Positions 1 through 12,290 of a DNA stretch of 64,000 nt are shown piece by piece; position 1 is the first letter of the stretch, and each line of letters begins with the position of its first letter. Source of the stretch: Oxyruncus cristatus (taxonomy: Eukaryota > Chordata > Aves > Passeriformes > Cotingidae); assembly GCA_013399855.1 (NCBI GenBank), contig VXAY01004352.1, positions 186,001 through 250,000 of the forward strand, read 5' to 3'. The notes beneath the pieces were generated by a model. The model ran no database searches and was not told the origin of the DNA. It saw only the letters and a program-made list of their open reading frames with translations. A program made the translations under genes and the position numbers.

Positions 1-301
1 TAGCTTTCATTTTATGAAGCTGATAGGTCAGATAACCTGTACCACACCGCTACAGGCAGCTTTGCATATTTTTTATTCACAGCAGAATTTTGCTCTGAAT
101 GATCCCAGTCTTTCAGAAGTTAAATAAGGCAATTTCTGGCTTATCTGATATGCAAAAGAGATTTTTTTTTTCCAAAAATTTTGTTTTGCAAAAGAAAAAA
201 GAAATACAAAGCAATCCTTGTGTCTTTCTCTTTTTAATGTAGGCCCGAATAGGAAGTATTGTCCTTTGTTGATTCTTTTTTTCCCTCTGATGTTTTTGCA
301 G

Positions 302-442
302 CCTGTTATATGGGATGAGCTTGTTCAGACAGTAAAAAATGTAGCTGATGTGTTGACAGCAAAGGAGAAATTGACTGATGGAATTCAGCTGCATAATTTA
401 ACATACAGCTTTCAAGTCAGGCTAGAAGTTCCAGAATGTTAA
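302..442 (+). CDS. candidate terminal coding exon, gene unknown
   Basis: Seen: a pyrimidine-rich stretch ending in TTTTTGCAG (AG at 300-301) is followed by 46 open codons and a TAA at 440-442. The reading begins PVIWDELVQTVKNV and ends VRLEVPEC. An AATAAA lies at 574-579, a suitable distance for a short 3' untranslated region. The peptide is mixed and slightly charged, with an amphipathic-looking middle, and not low-complexity. I do not recognise the protein and assign no function. If real, it would be the last coding exon of a plus-strand gene whose earlier exons lie left of the window, entered in phase 0. Against it: an acceptor-like site followed by about 45 open codons also arises by chance in this much DNA, and no second exon inside the window supports it. 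Confidence 0.33.
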   Translation, partial: PVIWDELVQTVKNVADVLTAKEKLTDGIQLHNLTYSFQVRLEVPEC

Positions 443-3400
443 ACTTTGGCTAATGGATAGTGCTGAGAAAGACAGGGTTCAGAGGAAGTCTAAAAATGGA
501 TCAAAAGCATACTCATGGCTAAAAAGTAAGAAAAATATTTATTTACTTTGTTTGAGTTAAAGAAAGGAAAAAAAATAAACCCAGCACCTAATTGGTACTG
601 TTGGCATTTGGACAGTAAGAAACAATGCACAGGAGAGAAGAATCATTACATTAAATGAAATAAAGAGCAAGCAACTGGACAGCAAGTCATCTCTCCTTTT
701 GTACCAACATTTTCTTTATGCAAATTAAACAAAACTTCACCAGATCAGTGGGTTCATTATCATTTCATATATTCACAATGTCAGTGGAACACGCCTGTCT
801 TTCTCACAGTATTTATTATTGTGTTACCTGGACTTTACAGTTGCCTAAATACTGAGCCCAAAGGACAGAGCGGTGACTGGGGCAAAAAGCCAGAAGAAGG
901 AAAAGAGCTTTGGTAGCTAAATCCCTGGAGAACCAGATGACGTCTTGCTGCTCAGTGCAAGGATCAGCAGATCCCACTGCCAAGATTTGTGAAGAAAGGT
1001 CTGCTGCCCCTTTTTGGATCACAGCTGTGGAAAGAGTGTGAAAGTCATGTTTTTTTTTTAATTAGACCTTCTATTTAACGACCTTTTGCCACATAGTCTC
1101 ATTAAAAAAAAAAAAAAAGGAGTTAAAAGGTTAAAAAGAATAAATTGTTGTAGCACAATGAATTATTGTAAAAGAAAATGAGCCGTACACAGCTTTGCTC
1201 ATCCTGAGTGCTGAGCAAGCATTTTGGCACTTCTGCCTTCCCCAGGTATTCCCAGTAGCTGCACTGTGTGGGGAAGGTTAGAAGTACCTTTTCTGAAAAA
1301 CACCTGCTCCTGTGTGAAATACAGTATTAAGTCAGCAATCATTTGAGGAAGAACAATGATGGTGATCTGTGTTTTCATGTAAGGAGATCAGAACACTTCC
1401 TTTGGGCGAGTAAACATGCATTGCAAGTGTAGGTGAACTGAAAGACACAGAGATCAACTAATACTCATAATGACAAGGTTTCTGATTAACTTTGTCAAAT
1501 GCTACTGTAGGGATTCAGGTTCTTCAAACACCGGAGTCTCAGTCTGCCTATATGGACATCTGCTGCCACGTGAAATGCCCTAGAGTATCCTTTCTGCTTT
1601 CCCCCTGCATATCTGGATGGATATATATCCTTTGGCAGCTCTAGTGGCTCTGAAAGCCCAGGTAGGGCTCTTAGAGGCAGTTTTGTCAGGTAGCTAAATG
1701 CCCCAGGGGCATTCCTCCTTCCTGGCCTCATAGTTCCAAGGTTTCTACAGTTCCTTGCCCCTGGGTAGGGTAAGTAGAGAGGGACACATACACACACCTG
1801 CACAAAATATAAACAGGATGGGCCACACACGTCAACACAGAGAGGAAAGAGAGCATCCACTGCCACACTCATGATGGCACTCAGCACTGACAGTGACCCA
1901 TCCTGCTCATCTCTTCCAGCCAATGGGGGCTGAATTCTGCTGGTGGGACACAGACACACACAATGTGGGCCTTTCCCAGTCTGACTGGCAAGTGCTCCCA
2001 AACCCCAATGCTGTCCAGTTGCTCATAGCTGAATTGAATCCCCAAGCCATGAGGTTCATGGTCAAGATGTCTCACTTGCCAACCTTTGGGACTGAGTATG
2101 GGAGGCATGGGAAGAGAACTTTAGGTCTGTAAAGAAATTGTTGTGGGGTGCTTAAAGGACTGTGGAAAGCTTCAAAACCTCTTACGGGGCATACAGGCAA
2201 AGTCCTCATGGGAGAATTGCCGTGTCCAACTCTGGAGGAGTATGGCACATATCTGAATATTCCATCAGTTTAAATCACATTCAACACTCCTCACTCTGCA
2301 ACTGTCTAACCCTGGAAGTAAACAAAGTCACAAAGACTTCCTGGTCAGGCAGAATTTCCTTCAATTCCCTTACTGAATGGTAATTTGGAAAATATGTTGA
2401 GTCCCACCACTATGTGCATCTCAGATGAGGAACTTGGGGAGCTTGTACAGAAAGCATGAACTCAAGATAAGAAAACAGTTCAGAGTCTGATTTTACAGTC
2501 ATGTGATTTTACAGACTATTTTTTTAGCTGGTGAGACATTGGTCTGGATCCTTGTGTATTTACAGACATACATGTAAGTTTAAGTCCCTCAAATTCTGTT
2601 ATCTTACCTGTCTACAAAATTTATAGACTAGTTTGCTGCAGACTTCAACAAGGAAGATGAAGAGAGAACCAGTCATTGGACTCTCTGAGACAGATAATTA
2701 TTTCCTGTCAGCATATTCTTAGGAGACCAGAGTTTTTTAAAATAAGAGGCAAGAAGGTATAGACACCTAAACAGCATGTCTTGCTGCAAGAGTGTCCCTT
2801 TCAAGTGCCCTCTCATGTACCTGCAAAGAGGCTGAATCTCCCTATTGACACAGATAAGGCTTTCAGAAGAACCAGAGGGATAAATGTTTCAAGCAGTTTC
2901 AACATTTCCCAAAATTTAACAGAAAGTGAAATGAGCGGTTGAATGTAGCAGAAATGGATACTCTAGAGGCTAAAGATCTGCAGTAGGAAAGCAGAGTGCT
3001 AAATTATTTTTTAGCCTATGCAAAAGATACCCAGCTAACTTGGAATGAATTGCTTTGTTATACCTGTATTTTCTCACCTATTAAAACAACTATAATAGAA
3101 GTCATAGAAAGACAAGTAGAAAAGAAAATCCAGTAGGATGCAAGGTTTAAAGGTATTAATACTTTTAAATCTCTAATGATGAAAATCTGGCAGATTTATT
3201 TCTTAAGCTTGCATATGGGTATAGAATATCAGATTTCAGCAACACACTAGTTAATAATATCAAATATAAAGCAGCAGAGAAGTGGAAATGATGAAGCTGG
3301 TTAAGATTCCGTTGCTTCTCACAGGGGAAAAAAGGGCTTTATTGTGATTCAAGCAGAGCAGCCAGATTTCAAGTATTTGATACTAGCAGGTAATGGGAAA

Positions 3401-6400
3401 TTACCCAGGTTTTTCCTGTATTTCTGCTACAGCATCTTAACTTGAGCACCCTACATCATTCTAATTCATGGGCTCTGACACTTGGTAAATGGGTTTAAAA
3501 ACTTTTAAAAAGAAGGAAAAAACCTCATAAACTCCTTTTGTTTTGAACTATTATAATCACAATTTTCAGAAAACAGTATCTGTATCCTGGGCTGAAGGTT
3601 TGTTACGATGGCATGTCACATCTGGATAGATCAACCATATAATGTTGTTTGACTGGTGGCAACATTGCCAATTCGAGGAAAAGCACCTCTAACTGAGGCA
3701 GCATTTCCGAACACATCTCTACTTCCAGTCTACAACATGTGCACCTTTTTCTCTTGGTCTCTGCATTGCTCCTTTGGGTGGTGATGAAAATCAGGCTTCT
3801 GTAAGGGAATATCCATGTTGCTGCAAGGGCCTCAGGACCAGAGCCTTTATAGAGGTGCTTAATTATCTTTGATCCAGATTTCTTGGGTAAAATGCCTGGA
3901 CCAAATGTATTAAAATAGTCATATTTGGGCAACCAGTATTAAAGACACTAGTAAAGCTGTGAAAACTACTCAAACTGAAACCTGCTCGTGGATACTGTGG
4001 AATCTCCAGTTCATTCAGTGCATGAGGGTTAAATATTTACACTTCTTCACCAGAAAATCAGTCTGATCTAATCAGTGCAGCTCCCCGTATTTACCACATC
4101 CCTTTTCTCTAGCAAACTGCTTGCTCCACACTGGCTATCAGCATTTGCTTTGAAGGCAGGTAGGAACCACTGGAGAGAACCATTCCTGAAAGAAACCAGA
4201 CAATTATCCCTATAACCTGCAGAGGTCACAATTAACTTTTAATGGGAAAACTTTAAACTGGTTTCACTTTTATTTATGAAGTTCACACAGCACATTTAGT
4301 TGTAGATGCAGGTTTTGTGCCACTGCAGCCAAAGAAGTGGTTCCCAATGTCATGCAAAGTTTATTGAAAAACTGTACCCACAGTCTCTTGTTAAATGCAC
4401 ATTTAGTCAATGATTTAAGTGTCAAAAAAATAGTCTTCAAGATAATCATACATTCTTAAAATTTAGGAAGTATATTTTGTGTTATTCCTTCAAGTGAAAA
4501 ATTGTTGAATCACTTCTGGAAGCAGAATGAAACAATAGAATTTAAGTGACGGAGACAAATTGCTAAGAGTAAACAGCCATGTTGAAAAGTCCCCACTAAT
4601 CCAGATGATGACAGATAAACCAGAACATTTGGTGTATGATGAATAAAGTCTGCATTCCATTTCTTAATTAACACAGTGAAAATAAAGGAAAGGTTGACAT
4701 CCACTTGGGGTAAGATTCATCTCACTTAACTTTAGATACCTACAAAGCAGACATCTACATCAAAATGGCTGTCTACACTCCTTCTTTAGCTGGTGAAGAG
4801 GAATAAGAGAAATAGGCACTTCTAGAGGCTCTTTTTTAAAAAAAAACATCATTTTGTTTCCTTTCCAACAAAAGGATGAAATTGGCTGAGCTCTAGTGGG
4901 GCAATTTTTCTCAATCAGGTGAGAGCAGTATATTCACTGGTATCGTTGATGTGAATATCTGCATTGTAGGCATTTGTATTTATCTAGATGCATCAAGCTG
5001 ACAGAGTCTGAATGATCTTAACTCCTCTCCATTCTTTCTGATGGAGAATTATTTTTATTTACATTGACAAAAAATAAGAGAATTTCATTTCAGAAAGGGG
5101 TATGCATGACAGTACAAAAGGACCAAGCCAAACAACGCTTAAAATGGGAGGAATCTGCAGTAATCAGTGTTAGACAGTTCCTTCTGCTTTGGAGACCTCA
5201 AAACAAAAGGAACTTGCTATATTTTTTGCCTTTCAGCTCTCTTAATCTATATTACTAACAAATCAGAGAGTTGCAATAAGATAGAAATAAAATGTATGTG
5301 CAACATATTCCCAATCAAACTTGGAAATCTTGACATTTAGGGAAATTACTTTTCACTTCCATGTTACTGTCTTAAAAGTGTAGGTGAAATTTCTCTGTTT
5401 TATTTTTAAATGACAAGACAACACCTTGAAAATGTTTTTCAAACAAGGTTAGTTTTGCGTCTAAATATACAAAATAGCAAAAACTGATATAAGACAGCAA
5501 AAATTAAAAGTTAGAAATTTGTAAATGCCTATGTTATCATTTCTAGATAAACCTTATTTTGACCAACATATATGCGCATTATAATAACATCTTCACTAGC
5601 ATTATCTTTTTTTTTTTACTTGTTTTTTTTCCTTCTCCTTCATGCATTTCATAGGATGGATATCATGTTGCAAAGACATTGATAAATCTGCCGTTCACTA
5701 ACTTTCCATGGCCTGCCTGGAAAATTTTAAGACAACCTTACTATTTTGTAATTCATTAACATTTTCTGCAAATTTTAATTAGTAGTGTCCAGGCCTTAAG
5801 GCCTGTGAAGCAGCACATACTCAGCCCACTACTCCCCTGCTAAGCTCATTTCATATATACCTGTGCCTCAAGGGACTATCTGTAGCCATGATCACAGCCC
5901 AGCTCAGAAAAGATATTTTGATATGTGCCAGAATCCTCAGATTTAAATTTTTGACTGACTGTCTGGAATTTCGAGGACTTCACTTATGGGTGTTGTCTAT
6001 GACAGAAGATTTTTGCTGTTCAGAAAGTGAGATGAGTCTCACCCTGCCCCTTCAGATCAGCTGGACCAAGCCAAAATGCTGCAGCTTTCTTCTCCCTGTA
6101 TGATAAGTAGAGGTGGTTAATAGAAAAATGACAATTATAGCTACCTTGTGGACAGATATTTTATTTTAATGCTTGTAATGTGGTCAGATGTCATGGTATA
6201 AATAATGCAATGAACAAACAGTTATAACAGCACTAATGACCTTGTGAATCAGTTTGCAAAATGCAAGAAATTTCAGCTTGCTCCTTAGTCCGTCTTTTTA
6301 AGAAACTGCACTTACCTTCCTCCTGTGAGGGAAAGGAGACATCAAGTGTGTTCTTTACAGGCACAGGACCCTCATGGGATGTAGAAAATTATGCATAATG

Positions 6401-9400
6401 AAGCTGTCAAGAAACTTTCATCTTTAGACAAGAAATGGACATAGTTTTGGCTTTTTGCCAGTTTTTAAGAATTCTATCATTTAGAAGGTGAAAAGTATGT
6501 GGCTGTTTCTTTATATCCAAAAGCTTTCCTTTTTCTTACCTGAACATAACCCTTTAAATTTTAAGTCAGATGTGAAAAAAAATATTTCAACAGGTAGGAC
6601 CAAGACATACAGTAATTTTCCTGAGAAAACATAGAGTGAAACCCTTGCTATCCTCCAAAACCTGTTTGAGAATCACAGCAGAAAAAAAGTGTGTCATGCA
6701 CATTTCATTACCAGTATGCTGCAGAAATGATTAATATTTTCAGACTGTTTAGCTCTCACCCATTTACTGCAGCTTTAAAGTAAAATATTGCCAGTGCTTT
6801 TCATATTGAGGGGCTGCAGGACTGCTCCAGGCCACCTTGCAGCCATGTTGCTGAAGGTTATTATTAATTGTCAGTCTGTTAACACGCTTGTGGTGCTCAG
6901 AGATGTCTGATGACTGGAACTTTATCATGCAAATGGAACTAGTGAAGGAATGTCTTGGTAACTGCAGGACATGATGTTTCCTTATGAAGTTTGAAAACTC
7001 AAGGCATTTTCCGTGGGAGGGTGTGCACAGACAACCTGTCATTACGACTGATTGCATTCACAGAGCATTCCTACCCTTGCCTCATTAATGAAGAATATAT
7101 CCTTGGCTCCAGACAGTTCCCTTCCATTGGCTGGCACCTTTCTCCTGCAATGAGATTCAAATCTGGTGCAGGTACTTTAAAGCAGTCTGAAATGCTCTTA
7201 TCCTCCTTTTCACTCTGTATTATTCTGTGGGGACAGCAGTTATTGCCCTGTGGTCCAGTGGTCCAGCAGTCCAGCAGTCCTGGATTGTGTCAAAAGACAA
7301 AGCTCGCTCTCTGCCTCCCCTGCAAAATAAAGGAAAAGCACTGTAACCATCAGTCCCTTCTAAAATATGATGTTCAGTTTTTAACTACCAGCTCTGCTCC
7401 ATGGCTGTTATTTAAGGAACACAGAATTGGGATTGCCTTTACATGAACCTCTTCTATTTTCAAAAGAGATGCAGAGAAAACCCTTAACTTGGATCATCAC
7501 ACACTTAGAAGCACCACACACAGAGCTAGAGGTATCAACTGCTGAATGAAGGACCTTACTATATTTTAGTTGATTGTCTTTATGTGAATCACGCTGGTCT
7601 ATTAGTAATTCAGCTTCATAACAGTATTTCTTTTATACAAAAAGAAGGGGAGATATCATGCCACACAATTATTCTTCAGAAAAGACCTAGACTTACAGTC
7701 CCATTGATATCATAGGTTTGTATCGAGCTGTCCAATCCAGCACAACTGGAATCAGAAAATAAGACAGATCAACAGGAAAAAGTATTACCTAAAAGAAAAA
7801 AAAGATTATGGTCAATTTTTATTCTAGGTTTTGCCCAGGCTATTTAGGTCTTTCAATAGGATACATATGTTATTTAACCTTTTACTATTTATATAATAGT
7901 TTATAGTAGAGGCTTTTTCCTATCAGTAAAATTGAATAGTACTTTGCTTTGGATTGCTCTTCCTTGCTGACCACACGATCACAAGGGAGTAAATTTACAG
8001 TACTTTGTCTGACTCCTCGAATGATCCTGTGATGATGGGACATGTGGTTCTACTGGTTACTGTACTGTAGCTGGAGTGAGACCACTCCTGAAAGAACTGA
8101 AAGGCTTGGTATGGCCCAAGAGAAACTAGGACCCAGTATTTATACTGCCACTGCTCACACCAGTAGATGAGAGAACATAAAAATTTACAAGCAAATTTGG
8201 AAGCTATTGCTTTAAGGTATCTGGAAATAATATTCCTTAAACGTGTTCTCTTCTGATGCTTCATTATACACAAGCAATTTAAATTGCTACTATTCATATT
8301 TTCTATATAACGTTATTCTCTGATCTTTGTCTTCCTTGTGCAGTTGCAATCCTTTCCCTGATAAGGAGGTGTGTGTTATAATTCTGTGTTTAATATATTT
8401 GCATTCTTTATAGCTCATGATTGGTAATTATACTTTTCCTATTAATAAAGTTCTTTCACTTTTCAAACATTATCTTATTGGATTCCAGCAAATCCTTTTA
8501 GGCATACTGCAACTTTCAGGCTTCTGTTACCTAATCTGTTTTCCTGACTAATTTTAAAGTACTCTACTTTTTCTTTTCTTAATGTTCTCCTTTGTTGTAT
8601 TTCTGGAGTGGTGAGGTATTTGAGATTACACTTCCTCTAGCTAAGATAGCATATCTAACTATCGACTTTTGCTGAATGATTGAGTTTTCTATGTGCATAG
8701 CTTGTCAATACCTCATGGCTACAATTTCACATCACATCTTTTTCATGTGAACGTCCCTTTTCTATATAATTACAAAGCCAAAGAGATAAAGGCAATTGTA
8801 GGCAAACATGTAAACTGTTGCAGGCTTTTCTGAAGGGACTTACATGCTGTTTGGAGTTATTCATATGGTCTGCAGCTGCATGTTCTTGTAGGTTAATACT
8901 ATAGCAAGACTTTCTGGAAAAAACTGCCATAAATAGATTGTTGGTACAGAGAAGTGAACACACTTACTGTTGGGCTGAGAGAAATAACCATTATAATTGG
9001 TGCTTTCTGGTCTGTACAACCCCTGGAAGCCAAGGACTTTCTTCTCAAAAGAATTCTCTAACCATTACACCCAGGGGGCTGTGTGTATGTCATGACATAA
9101 AACACGGTCTGAATTAATTATTTAGTATGGTGCAACCCACTTTGACTTATAAGCTATAAAAAGCCTGCCTGAGAGAGAATTAATTATTGCTGGAAATAAC
9201 ATATAATTACAATGTTGCAAGGAAAAGATAAGAATTAATGTGCCAGGTGTAAGTAGATTAGACCAGCTTGACAGAAATGAGCAACTAAAAAAGAATTTAT
9301 AGATGAAAGCTTACAGCCATTGCACCCACAGTGACTGGAAAACATTACCATGCGATGGCTGCTTAGTGGATTATGTGAAATGAGATATTGGCTTTGGACT

Positions 9401-12165
9401 CATTGCTCAGAGACAGGTCTCTATGTCACAAATCTGACAACAAAATGGACTGAATTGAACATCTCATCAGAGAAACAAGGAAAGAAAAAGCTCAGAGGTT
9501 AAATTAAAGTTATTTCCCTTCTTGAAATTATCTCCTTGGGAAGGAGTTGAAGAGGCCTGTAGCAGAGAAGGGCTCTGTGGGAAAACACTTTTCTCTCTAT
9601 GTTTCTATCCTTGTCCAGTGGAGCAAGACCATGAACTCCAGTGTGGAGAGTCAGCTGCTTTTCACAGGAAAAAAATAAAACAAAACAGCTTTATTCATGG
9701 TCTTTCAAGTAGGGGTGAATGAAGAGGAAGAAAGGGAAAACAAAAGAAGTTTTCATATGGTTTACCGCTTTTCTTCTTGTTTTGAGAAGGAGCATTTATA
9801 ATCTGCTCTTTGACACCTAGGAGGTATGCTATGTTTGAAGGCCAGTGTGTGAGAAGTGATATTAGCCCACTCTGTAGAGTCAAATCAGGAACACATTGCC
9901 TTGAATGAACATGGAAGGTAATTGTACTGATGGGTTTCTTCAGCCTGGGGTTACTAGCTGGCATCACTAAGTCGTTACAGAAAACTCAGAACGATATGAA
10001 ATCAAAATTTGGAAGAATTTAAAAACTGTTGTGAAAGACAAAAGAAGAGTGACTCAGTGCAACATTTTCTTAGAAATCTATAGGAGAAATCTCATCTGAA
10101 TGGGATAAACACCCCTCTAAGCATGCCTGATTACATCTGATGGGCACAGGAATTGGGCAGATTTGTACATAATTTGTGTTCTCAAATTGTTCAATTATTG
10201 GCAGTTAATAGGCTCTGCACCTGGGTCCATCTCCAAGATAAAATAAAATTGGAGAACTTAATCAGTCCTCATTTTCTTCCCTAAGTTATCTGCAACACTG
10301 ATTTTTTTCTTCTCGTGTGGTAATATTGTAATATCAGGCACATGGTTGACTCAGCAGCTGATCACAGCTACTCCACCTTGCCTATAGTTTGCCATCTTCT
10401 GCTATATTAGGAAGTAGGACTAGGAATCATTGCAGATTCTCTAAGAAATCATAGTTTAGTCGGAACTGCACTAAGGTTAACAAATCCCTACATATTTTTT
10501 ACTGTTTCTAATAGTTTTTAGATAAATTTGAAGCTTAACCTTAGTTTCTCAGTAGAGTTCTTTGGTTCACAAATTGTTAAGCCTATTTCCAGGACTTGCT
10601 AAAAAACCACCCAAACCCGAAACAGCCCACACTCTAAAAAAACAAACAAAAACCTCCCCAAATATTATTTAAACAATCCATGTCACTGTTGATAGTATTT
10701 TGTTCCCTTTATTTCAAAATGCCATGTTAGTTGTTCAGATAAATGAGTATCATTCCATTCCATTTAAAAAATTTGTCTGACTTTTATTCCATTTCTGTGA
10801 AACTCGAAGACTTTCAGGAACATGGTTTAATAGGAAAAAAAAGTACTGATTTTTTGATTTTTAATTTTTAATGAAAAGGCAGTCTGGCATTGTGGTTTTG
10901 ATTATAATTCCCTGGAGTTTTGGGGATATAAGTCTGAAATCAGTTAATCTTCTGCTGATGTGAACATACATGAAGAGGACCTCTGGAGATTTGCTTACCA
11001 TTGCTTAATACTTAAATAACTAAAATGCTAATATAGAGATCTCATTTTTGGTTGATTGCCTCACAGAGATTGCTAGATGTAATGCACTTTACAGCGCGAA
11101 TCGATCCATTGTTTTGATTTCAATTATATTGGGCCACGCATAATTATGATTGACTCTTGTGAGTGTTCACAAATTCACATAATGAAGAGTTTAGTATGGC
11201 AATAGAATCAATACAAAGTAAAGCTTTGTCAATGTTATTTAAGACTCTACAATTAAGATCACAAAAATATCTCAGAGAAGTTAATGTTTCAGTGTCCACA
11301 TTAACATTTCCCAGTTACTGTTTCATTGGCATTCATTTTATTACAGAAAGAGATAAGAATATAAATAAGAAGAAAACCAATATATGTTCAGGCCTACATC
11401 CACATGGTAAGTGTCCTAATTGCCATTCACATAGAGATGATGAGTTAGTTGCAAAGTTTGCAACAACACTGTTGCTCAGGCTTGAAGGGACAAATACCAG
11501 GTAAAAAGCACCAAGAATCCATATGGAAGGTCGTAGTTGATCTGTGCTACATCACCAGTTAAGACCATGCTGATATTCAACAGCTTTCTCCATTGACTGG
11601 GACATACTTGCTGTTTGCACTGTGTGTGTGGTTTGTACAGAATACATGTATAGGTTGAAACAATATTGTGTCCAAAGGTCAACTCTGGAATTTAATTTTC
11701 TGTACTATCAAAAGATTGCAGTAGTCTCTGACATGATTTAGTTTGTGCGATCGGCATTTTTCCAAAAATTTCCAAGTCACTATGTGAGTCAGAGCAGGAC
11801 AGGGATGAGTCACACTGGGTGTTTTTCAGTGGTTCTCATATTTGGTAGGTTAGGAGAATCCAATAATATGGATGTGGGTTATTCGATGCCCTGTTGCTGC
11901 AATGCCATAAGCATGTTGCTTGGTTAGAATAGCTGTAGAATATTAAATACCAGCCAATTTGGCTTTCCAATCCTTATCTCTTGTCTCAATTGGGTTTGAA
12001 TTTTGCTTCTTTATATGTTTTTTGAAGTAGGACATTCTGTTTCCTCAGTACTTTTCTGTTCAAAAAGGGGCAATTAAAACCAAAGAAAAAAACCAACGAA
12101 ACAAAAGAAAAATGTAGAAAAAGCCCTGTGTTTAAACACATTTCATTAAAATAAGAGTACTGGAA
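443..12165. other. noncoding, single-copy-looking DNA
   Basis: No gene or clear repeat seen. The longest frames (for example minus strand 1495-2001 and plus strand 6991-7446) have Cys/Ser/Leu-rich composition without a recognisable domain and look like chance openings. Small features only: A-runs near 1104-1118, a short imperfect GTCCAGCA tandem at 7251-7280, and a perfect 16-bp palindrome at 5790-5805. The 1500-2130 stretch is somewhat richer in G+C than its surroundings but matches nothing I know. Confidence 0.6.
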
Positions 12166-12285
12166 GGTCTTTTTTGATCATCAATCCCTGCCTCTGCTAC
12201 CACTGACACAGACATCCAATCCCTCCCATAAACTGATCAAGCTTCAGTTACTGCAGTTCGTCTCTGAAGTCCTCAGCTCACTGAG
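12160..12285 (-). repeat. possible very old CR1-type LINE tail
   Basis: Read on the minus strand, the segment contains a phrase resembling 'ggattggatgtctgtgtcagtgg...ggcaggg...ccttccagtac', reminiscent of the 3' untranslated tail of old amniote CR1 elements just before the octamers. No octamer array is preserved, and the resemblance is from memory of the family style, not an alignment. It could equally be unique sequence. Confidence 0.22.
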
Positions 12286-12290
12286 TCAAA

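Noticed and set aside
1495..2001. 168-codon minus-strand frame as a gene
   Set aside because: Composition is irregular and rich in Cys, Leu and Pro. No domain, splice context or promoter was recognised. A single frame of this length is expected by chance in 64 kb.
6991..7446. 151-codon plus-strand frame as a gene
   Set aside because: No recognisable domain and random-looking composition.
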